Source: JAXDLH01 sp034666705 (lineage in GTDB: Bacteria > Chloroflexota > UBA6077 > SHYK01). Taken from it: a stretch of 11,819 bases of DNA. Below, piece by piece: positions 6,757-11,819 of this stretch. Made by a program: the position numbers and the translations under genes. Where the stretch lies: NCBI GenBank assembly GCA_034666705.1, contig JAXDLH010000259.1, positions 1 to 11,819 on the forward strand. Direction: 5' to 3'. Under the pieces are notes generated by a model. It made no database searches and was not told where the DNA came from. It saw only the letters and a program-made list of their open reading frames with translations. The first letter of the stretch is position 1; each line of letters opens with the position of its first letter.

Positions 6757-7428
6757 TTAGAGGCTGGCCCGGACGGGGAGGTTCTCCAGTTGGGCGAGCA
6801 GCCAGGTGGTTTGACGCTCGTCGAGCCGGCGGGTGGCGCGCGTGTGGAACCCGATGAGCTGGAGCTCGGTAAACGCCCGGCCGTTGCGGTCATGCTGCGC
6901 CCAATCCCACGGCACGCCGTTTTGCGAGGGGAGTGCGAGCGTCTCGATGAAGGCGCGGTCCATCAGCAGGGGCTCGGCGAGGAGCCGCGAGCCGGGACCC
7001 CCGCGCCAGATCGCGAAGCGGGTGTCTGACTCGGGGATCAGCCGATTCCGGTGGACGTGGGCATTCCGGACGTACCGTGGATCGTCGAGCAGGCCAGCCG
7101 CGGCGAGCTCGTCATAATGTATGCGCTCCTCGATGTGATACGCCGCGATGGTGAAGCGCAGCTTCATGCCCGCGACGATCAGCGTCTCGTTGAAGAAGAT
7201 CCAGTCGCCGGGCCCCATCTTGGCCAGGTTCGCTTTCGCCGGCTTCCACGTATAGTCGCCATAGGTGAAGGTCACGAACTCCGGATCCTCGTGCTGGCGG
7301 ACGCCCAGCGCTCGGTAGCGAGGATCCTCGCGAATCCAGCGGATGCTCCAGTCGGCGAGCGATGCGCACGCCGCGGGGTCGCCGACGTTGACGAGCACAC
7401 CCTGCACGAACCAACTCCGCGGTGTCAT
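6757..7428 (-). CDS. Unknown protein, possible PUA/ASCH-like (Nmad-type) domain
   Basis: This is a 223-residue soluble protein without signal or membrane segments. The central block YTWKPAKANLAKMGPGDWIFFNETL (59-83) followed by a strand and AAYHIEERIHYDEL (95-108) recalls the 'GD(W/L)(I/L)FF' core of PUA/ASCH-like and Nmad (nucleotide-modification-associated) domains. Later parts have HVHRN (124-128), SRLLAEPLLMDRAFIETL (147-164) and a C-terminal helix LDERQTTWLLAQL. This placement is a guess from motif shape, not a firm identification. The frame stays open upstream to 7581, but that extension is translated repeat DNA, so the ATG at 7428 is preferred. A GAAGG seven bases before it lies within the repeat. 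The gene is flanked on both sides by copies of the same repeat family and is divergent from the pcrA-type helicase. Confidence 0.75.
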   Translation of the reverse strand: MTPRSWFVQGVLVNVGDPAACASLADWSIRWIREDPRYRALGVRQHEDPEFVTFTYGDYTWKPAKANLAKMGPGDWIFFNETLIVAGMKLRFTIAAYHIEERIHYDELAAAGLLDDPRYVRNAHVHRNRLIPESDTRFAIWRGGPGSRLLAEPLLMDRAFIETLALPSQNGVPWDWAQHDRNGRAFTELQLIGFHTRATRRLDERQTTWLLAQLENLPVRASL

Positions 7429-7566
7429 TTTGAGGCCTTCGGCAGGCTCAGGATAGGCGATGCGAGGGAGATGCTCCCAGCATCGTTGCAATTCCACACC
7501 GGCATGGATCGTCGTCCGTGGTCCCCACCTTGCCCGCATGCGATACTTCGCCCCGCTCGGAATGAC
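7424..7566. repeat. Dispersed palindromic repeat, copy 2 (diverged arms)
   Basis: This 143-base element begins GTCATTTTGAGGCC and ends CTCGGAATGAC, giving the same GTCAT/ATGAC ends as copy 1. The arms are only loosely inverted copies, and the inner part is about 85 bases. The left arm (7424-7454, GAGGCCTTCGGCAGGCTCAGG) and right arm (7541-7566) look like two subfamilies of the repeat joined together. The left end overlaps the first codons of the small unknown gene and supplies its ATG and a weak ribosome binding site. The right end lies about 60 bases before the -10 box of the helicase gene. Confidence 0.6.
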
Positions 7567-7624
7567 CGGAGCGACGGCCACGAGGCGGCATGCCCCATTG
7601 CCAGGGGGCCCGAACCCCGATTCG

Positions 7625-7630
7625 TATAAT
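7625..7630 (+). promoter_or_regulatory. Consensus -10 box before the helicase gene
   Basis: A perfect TATAAT lies 24 bases before the GTG start of the helicase, so transcription would start near 7637 with a leader of under 20 bases containing the GGAGG. No good -35 box lies at 16-18 bases. The nearest, TTGCCA (7598-7603), is 21 bases away. The promoter is therefore plausible but incomplete by the usual rule. Confidence 0.45.
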
Positions 7631-7654
7631 GCTGCATCCCCCCGGAGGCCCTGC

Positions 7655-9898
7655 GTGTCGCATCTCGATGGACTGAATTCCGCTCAACTCGAGGCGGTCG
7701 AGACGGTGGAGGGCCCGCTCCTCATTGTGGCCGGGCCTGGCTCGGGAAAGACTCGAGTCATCGTCCACCGCATCGCGAACCTGATTCTCAATCACGGCGT
7801 GGCGCCGTGGAATCTTCTCGCGGTGACGTTTACCAACAAGGCAGCGCGCGAGATGCGCGAGCGGCTCGACGGCCTGCTCGGCCACAGCGCTGAGGCGCTC
7901 GCCGTGGGTACCTTCCATGCGCAGTGCGCCCGCATTCTGCGGCGTGACGGCGCAGCCGCGGGTGTGGACCCACGCTTCACGATCTACGACGACGGCGACC
8001 AGATCGACCTCGTGCGCCGCATCCTGCGCGACATGGAGATCGACGAGAAGCGATTCCCACCCCGGTCGTTCCTGTCGGCGATCTCGGCCGCGAAGTGCGA
8101 GATGATCACCCCACGCCAGTATCTGCAGCACGCCAATGGCTACTGGCAGGAGCGGGTGGCGGCGATCTACCAGCGCTACCACGACGGTCTTGCCGAGAAC
8201 CGTGGGCTGGACTTTGACGACCTCATTACCGAGACTGTGCGGCTCCTGCGCGAGGTCCCGGAAGCGCTGGCGCACTACCAGGAGCGCTTCAAGTACATCC
8301 TCGTCGACGAGTTTCAGGACACGAACGTCGCCCAGTACCAGCTCGTACGGGAGCTCGGCCAGAAATACCACAACGTGTGTGTAGTCGGCGACGAGGACCA
8401 GAGCGTCTACTCCTGGCGCAAGGCCGACGTGCGGAACCTGCTGAACTTTGAGAACGACTTTCCTGAGCGCAAAGTCGTCATGCTGGAACAGAACTACCGC
8501 TCGACCGGGATCATTCTCGAAGCTGCCCGCTCGGTGATCGCCGAGAACCAACTGCGCCGCGACAAGAAGCTATGGACCGAGAACGAGCGCGGCCGGCCGA
8601 TCGTGGTGCACGAGGCATACAACGAGCAAGATGAGGCGCAGTTCGTGCTGCGCGAGATCGAGCGGCTGGTTCGCTACGAGCGGGTTCGCTACGGCGAGGT
8701 CGCCATCATGTATCGCACCAACGCGCAGTCCCGCGCGCTGGAAGACGCGTTCGTGCGGCTTGGCGTCCCATACCGGCTCATCGGCGGCACCCGGTTCTAC
8801 GAGCGCAAAGAAGTGAAAGACATGCTTGCGTACCTGCGCCTGGCGCTGAATCCCGCCGACGTGATGGGAATCAGCCGGGTGCTGAACGTACCCGCGCGTG
8901 GCATTGGCGACAAAACCATCGCCGAGGTCGAGCGCTGGGCGGCGCGGCATGGCTACACGTTTTACCAGGCGCTCGAGACGATCGCCGACGATGGGCCCGA
9001 GGCCGCCAGCGCCCCCGTGCAAGCGCGTGCCCGCAATGCGATTCGTGGCTTTATCGACCTGCTCCGGGTGCTGAATCGGGCCGCCTCGGAGCTGAGTCCG
9101 CTCGAGGTGCTGGACGTCGCGCTCGAGCACTCAGGGTACGCCGCCTTTGTGCGCGACGGCACCGAGCAGGGTGAGGAGCGCTGGGCGAACATTATGGAGC
9201 TCCGCACCAAGGCGCATGACTTCGCCGAGATGCCGGCGCCACTTGGCCTTGGCGCCTTGCTCGAGGAGGTCACCCTCGTCCAGGACGTCGATTCGTTCGA
9301 TCCCGATGCCGACGGAGTGACGCTCATCACGCTGCACGCGGCCAAAGGTCTCGAGTTCCCATTCGTGTTCCTCGTCGGCATGGAGGAGGGGCTCTGCCCC
9401 CATTCGCGGTCGATGGACGACGCCTCGCAGATGGAGGAGGAGCGGCGTCTGGTGTACGTCGGCATGACGCGCGCCATGCGCGGGCTGTTCTTGATCTACG
9501 CGACCCGGCGGATTCTCTTCGGCAACATGATGGGCAACCAGCCGTCGCGCTTCCTGCAAGACATACCCCCAGAGCTCACCGAGCGACCCTTCGGGCGAAC
9601 GCCCATGCCATCAGCCCCATCAGGCGCGGTGAGCAGTGCTGCAATGGGACGGCGGCCGGCGCCTGCCGCGCGCGTGGCGCCGAGCCTCGTCGTACCTGGG
9701 CCGCGTCCGACGGAGGTCCCGCTCGTCACCGTCGAGCAGCAGTTCCAGCCGGGTGACCGGGTGTTCCATCCCGCGTTCGGCACCGGGGTGGTCGTCACGA
9801 GCGCGCTGTTGCGGGGCGATGAGGAGGTCACCGTGGCGTTCGAGGGCAAGGGTGTGAAGAAGCTTTCGATGGCCTACGCTCCTTTGCAGCGGTCCTGA
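7655..9898 (+). CDS. pcrA: ATP-dependent DNA helicase UvrD/PcrA
   Basis: This is a superfamily 1A 3'-5' DNA helicase acting in nucleotide excision repair, mismatch or replication-conflict handling. All motifs are intact (numbering from the GTG at 7655): Q motif LNSAQLEAV (7-15), Walker A GPGSGKTR (27-34), motif Ia TFTNKAAREM (58-67), Walker B DEFQDTN (218-224), motif III GDEDQSVYSWR (245-255), motif IV EQNYRS (278-283), motif V TLHAAKGLEF (559-568) and motif VI EERRLVYVGMTRA (595-607). After a Pro/Ala-rich linker (about 645-695), the C-terminus has the Tudor-like fold of PcrA/UvrD (PGDRVFHPAFGTGVVV, 699-714). This tail binds RNA polymerase in studied homologues. The 747-residue length is typical. 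The GTG start is chosen for a GGAGG six bases upstream; the open frame further upstream runs into repeat DNA. It is divergent from the small unknown gene. Confidence 0.95.
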   Translation: MSHLDGLNSAQLEAVETVEGPLLIVAGPGSGKTRVIVHRIANLILNHGVAPWNLLAVTFTNKAAREMRERLDGLLGHSAEALAVGTFHAQCARILRRDGAAAGVDPRFTIYDDGDQIDLVRRILRDMEIDEKRFPPRSFLSAISAAKCEMITPRQYLQHANGYWQERVAAIYQRYHDGLAENRGLDFDDLITETVRLLREVPEALAHYQERFKYILVDEFQDTNVAQYQLVRELGQKYHNVCVVGDEDQSVYSWRKADVRNLLNFENDFPERKVVMLEQNYRSTGIILEAARSVIAENQLRRDKKLWTENERGRPIVVHEAYNEQDEAQFVLREIERLVRYERVRYGEVAIMYRTNAQSRALEDAFVRLGVPYRLIGGTRFYERKEVKDMLAYLRLALNPADVMGISRVLNVPARGIGDKTIAEVERWAARHGYTFYQALETIADDGPEAASAPVQARARNAIRGFIDLLRVLNRAASELSPLEVLDVALEHSGYAAFVRDGTEQGEERWANIMELRTKAHDFAEMPAPLGLGALLEEVTLVQDVDSFDPDADGVTLITLHAAKGLEFPFVFLVGMEEGLCPHSRSMDDASQMEEERRLVYVGMTRAMRGLFLIYATRRILFGNMMGNQPSRFLQDIPPELTERPFGRTPMPSAPSGAVSSAAMGRRPAPAARVAPSLVVPGPRPTEVPLVTVEQQFQPGDRVFHPAFGTGVVVTSALLRGDEEVTVAFEGKGVKKLSMAYAPLQRS

Positions 9899-9900
9899 CC

Positions 9901-9928
9901 CTTCGTCATGCGGAATCCGCAAACGAAG
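9901..9928 (+). terminator. Hairpin just after the helicase stop codon
   Basis: Nested inverted repeats CTTCGT...ACGAAG (9901-9906 with 9923-9928) enclose GCGGAATCCGC (9910-9920), giving a stable hairpin two bases past the stop codon. No run of T follows, so it is not a classical intrinsic terminator. It may be a GC-rich or Rho-assisted terminator, or an mRNA 3' stabiliser. Confidence 0.4.
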
Positions 9929-10002
9929 TATTCGTAGCGTCAACCACGGAGCCCGTCGCCTCGCTCAGGACGTCACGCCCATTTGGAGCTCTGGAGCGTC
10001 AA

Positions 10003-10785
10003 TTGGATACGAAGCTCATCACGGAGCTCGCAGAGCGACTGGCGCGCGCTGAGCGGGACCGCCATGCGATTACGTGCCTCACTGCTGACACCCCCGATCT
10101 CTCGGTCGAGGCGGCGTACGCGGTGCAGCGCGCGCTCGTGGGCCTGCGGACGGGCCGCGGTGAACGGATCGTGGCGATCAAAGGTGGTCTGACGAGCAAG
10201 GCGAAGCAACTGCAGATGCACGTCGACGAGCCACTCTACGGCGTTATCACCGATCGGATGGTGCTCGACGAAGGTGAGGCGCTGCGCACGAGTGAGTTGA
10301 TCCATCCCAGGGTCGAACCAGAGATCGCCTGCTTCCTCGCGGCCGACCTGCGCGGCCCGGGGGTGACGTCCGAGCAGGCACTGGCCGCCCTCGAGTGGGT
10401 CGCGCCGGCGCTAGAGGTGCTGGATAGCCGCTACGAGGACTTCCGCTTTACCCTGCCGGACGTGGTCGCCGACAACGCCTCATCGGCGCGCATCGTCATC
10501 TCTGACGCGCGAGTGAGCCCGCGCGACCTGAACCTCCGATTATTGGGTGTGGTGTTCGAGAAGAATGGCGAGGTCGTCGAGACGGCCGCGGGCGCGGCGA
10601 TTCTCGGCCACCCGGCAAATGCGATCGCCTGGGTCGCGAACAAGCTGGCGGAGGGAGGTGATTATCTCCCGGCCGGCAGCTTCATTCTGCCCGGGGCGCT
10701 CGCGAATGCCCACCCCGTCACGGCGGGCGATACGCTCCGGGTCGAGATCGACCGCGTTGGCAGTCTCACCCTCTTCTGTCGCTGA
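10003..10785 (+). CDS. 4-oxalocrotonate decarboxylase / 2-keto-4-pentenoate hydratase family enzyme
   Basis: This is a cytoplasmic enzyme of the meta-cleavage family (DmpH/XylI, DmpE/MhpD). It either decarboxylates 4-oxalocrotonate or hydrates 2-hydroxypentadienoate. Signs of the family are GGLTSKAKQLQMHVDEPLYG (61-80), metal-binding Glu105 and Glu107 in HPRVEPEIA (101-109), Glu138 in ALEVLDSRYEDFRF (136-149), DVVADNASSA (153-162), and LGVVFEKNGEVV with GAAILGHP (181-204). The LTSKAKQ...VDEPLYG segment and the FEKNGEVVETAAGAAILGHP block look closer to the decarboxylase than to MhpD-type hydratases. This assignment to a subgroup is from memory of the families. The length of 260 residues is normal. 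The start is a TTG with GGAG six bases before it, a weak start suggesting low expression. No catechol dioxygenase, tautomerase or aldolase gene is near. Confidence 0.85.
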   Translation: MDTKLITELAERLARAERDRHAITCLTADTPDLSVEAAYAVQRALVGLRTGRGERIVAIKGGLTSKAKQLQMHVDEPLYGVITDRMVLDEGEALRTSELIHPRVEPEIACFLAADLRGPGVTSEQALAALEWVAPALEVLDSRYEDFRFTLPDVVADNASSARIVISDARVSPRDLNLRLLGVVFEKNGEVVETAAGAAILGHPANAIAWVANKLAEGGDYLPAGSFILPGALANAHPVTAGDTLRVEIDRVGSLTLFCR

Positions 10786-11023
10786 AGGCGTAGCCGGCAA
10801 ACCGAATCGTTATCCTCTGTTGCCATGCGCCATCGACGCGCCACGGGCAGTATGAATATCGCTATTCAGAGCAAAGAGGCGAAGAATCCGTTTAATGACG
10901 ATCAGTCTGGTTACGGATCCTTCGGCTGCGATCTCAGGATGACACGTTCCTTGTAACCCGACTCGGTCCTGGTAGCTCCGCTGGATCCTCGGAGTCTGGC
11001 TGGGAACGAGACGTCCCGCATTG
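10786..11023. other. 238-base intergenic region with no gene
   Basis: This is the space between the decarboxylase-family gene and the convergent ComEC-like gene. It holds copy 3 of the dispersed repeat and a small hairpin GAATA-TCGC-TATTC (10854-10867). Short frames in it are repeat-derived and do not look like protein. Confidence 0.6.
10863..10943. repeat. Dispersed palindromic repeat, copy 3
   Basis: The right arm CGGATCCTTCGGCTGCG...CAGGATGAC (10914-10943) is nearly the same as the right arm of copy 1, with a few substitutions and one base missing. A weaker left arm (AAGAGGCGAAGAATCCG, 10874-10890) pairs with it. The inner GGTTACGGATCC also recalls the inner GATCCGTAACC of copy 1. The left terminus has lost the usual GTCAT. 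It lies between convergent genes. Confidence 0.65.
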
Positions 11024-11819
11024 TTAGGTCCTGCCGGGCGCGATGCGTTCGGTCGAGATCTCGAGGCGGCTGCCATCGGTCTCGATGGTGATCGTCCCTT
11101 GCAGGTCAGTGCGAAATAGCTGCCGGTCACGCAGCAGATCGAGCACTGCCGGGGCCGGGTGGTTGGCCCGGTCGCGTGGCCCCACCGCGATGATCGCCAC
11201 GGTGGGGTCGATGTTCGCCAGGGCCTCGCTGTCCAGTGCCACCCGATCGCCGTGGTATGGCATCAGCCAGGCATCGGCCCGCAGCGGCCAGCCGCCGGCG
11301 GCGAGGTCGTGGATACCTGGTGCGGTGAGGCCCGGCGCCACCAGCACGGTCACGCCGCGGTCGACGATGCGGACGGCGAGCGAACGCAGCGGCGGCGTCG
11401 CGTCGTTCGCAGGGCCCGGAAGAGGCCGCGTCGGGGTCAGCTCCAAGGACACGCCTGGCTCGATCTCGATCGTCATGCCCGAGTCGGCGGTGAGGGTCTT
11501 GGTCTGGCTGGCGATGCCAAGCAGTTGCGTATAGGCGGCGCTGTTGGATCCCTCCGGAGGCAGCACGACGAGCGCTGGCGGAAACCGCCCGGCGGCCGCG
11601 GTGAGGCCAGGCACATGCGCTGCATCAGCGCGCGTGAGGATGGCCACGGTGAGGTTGCGATCCAGCAGGCCGAGCCGCTGGCCGAGTTGGGTGAGAAGCG
11701 CCGTCGGGTCGCTACCGCCGTCGATCAAGATCGTGCGGCCGGCGGGCGTGCGGACCAGCACCGCATCGTCTCCGCCGACGTCGAGGACGTAGATTCGCAG
11801 CGCCGCGGGCGCCGCGGTC
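11024..11819 (-). CDS. ComEC-like metallo-beta-lactamase-fold protein, degenerate metal site (partial)
   Basis: The gene enters from the right edge; about 264 C-terminal residues are visible. Its layout follows the C-terminal beta-lactamase-fold domain of the DNA-uptake protein ComEC: LRIYVLDVGGDDAVLVRTP then GRTILIDGG, later DAWLMPYHGD, IDPTVAIIAVG, and LFRTDLQGTITIETDG. The usual metal ligands are mostly gone. The family's DVGQGD reads DVGGDD, LTHxHxDHxxGL reads LTRADAAHVPGL (11605-11640), HHGS reads YHGD, and NxYGHP reads DRANHP. The domain therefore probably does not hydrolyse anything through a dinuclear metal centre. Whether the membrane part of ComEC lies upstream cannot be seen. It could be full ComEC, or a stand-alone degenerate domain. 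The in-frame GTG at 11761 is inside the domain and unlikely to be the true start. Confidence 0.8.
   Translation of the reverse strand, partial: TAAPAALRIYVLDVGGDDAVLVRTPAGRTILIDGGSDPTALLTQLGQRLGLLDRNLTVAILTRADAAHVPGLTAAAGRFPPALVVLPPEGSNSAAYTQLLGIASQTKTLTADSGMTIEIEPGVSLELTPTRPLPGPANDATPPLRSLAVRIVDRGVTVLVAPGLTAPGIHDLAAGGWPLRADAWLMPYHGDRVALDSEALANIDPTVAIIAVGPRDRANHPAPAVLDLLRDRQLFRTDLQGTITIETDGSRLEISTERIAPGRT

Noticed and set aside
6600..7570. CRISPR array
   Set aside because: The repeats are irregularly spaced, inverted and of unequal length, with genes between them; no uniform spacers and no cas genes.
7460..7654. N-terminal extension of the helicase frame
   Set aside because: The added codons are translated repeat and promoter sequence; the GTG at 7655 has an ideal ribosome binding site and matches the usual PcrA N-terminus.
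7448..8551. 367-codon open frame on the minus strand opposite the helicase start
   Set aside because: It is antisense to the Walker A to motif IV region of the helicase and includes repeat DNA; no domain is recognisable.
10950..11020. Possible structured RNA or T-box-like leader
   Set aside because: GC-rich partial inverted repeats are present, but no T-box or known riboswitch signature, and the region lies downstream of both neighbouring genes.

Overview
The window is a GC-rich bacterial chromosomal segment of ordinary-looking genes packed on both strands. Several genes start with GTG or TTG behind clear GGAGG-type ribosome binding sites. The style (high GC, a PcrA with a Tudor-like tail, family 5 solute-binding lipoprotein, palindromic GTCAT...ATGAC intergenic repeats) would fit a Chloroflexota/Thermomicrobia-like bacterium or a similar high-GC lineage. 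This is an inference, because there is no rRNA or marker gene that decides it.

Layout. (1) Positions 91-2750 hold an AraC-type regulator (minus) facing an ABC-transporter family 5 solute-binding lipoprotein (plus). They share a very short divergent region. No permease or ATPase gene follows. (2) Positions 2838-4379 (plus) hold an RmlD-like NAD-dependent sugar reductase, then a five-helix membrane protein of the PuuD/urate-oxidase N-terminal type. The second gene appears to have its own promoter: a perfect TTGACA box overlaps the stop codon of the first. (3) Positions 4399-6487 (minus) hold a probable two-gene unit: a protoporphyrinogen-oxidase-like FAD amine oxidase family protein followed by a protein of unknown function. 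(4) Positions 6600-7570 hold an unrecognised small protein (minus), perhaps with a PUA/ASCH-like fold, bracketed by two copies of a palindromic dispersed repeat. One copy contributes its start codon. (5) Positions 7655-9898 (plus) hold a complete UvrD/PcrA-family helicase, closed by a hairpin. (6) Positions 10003-10785 (plus) hold a 4-oxalocrotonate decarboxylase / 2-keto-4-pentenoate hydratase family enzyme with a TTG start, far from any visible ring-cleavage operon. (7) Positions 10786-11023 hold a third copy of the repeat. (8) From 11024 to the right edge (minus) lies the C-terminal part of a ComEC-like metallo-beta-lactamase-fold protein whose metal-binding motif has decayed.

I see no phage, transposase, CRISPR array, tRNA or rRNA. 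Nothing here amounts to a clear multi-gene novel system. The most interesting points are the degenerate ComEC-like domain, the repeat-bracketed unknown gene beside the helicase, the dispersed palindromic repeat family itself, and a near-perfect 17-bp palindrome at the AraC regulator's start.
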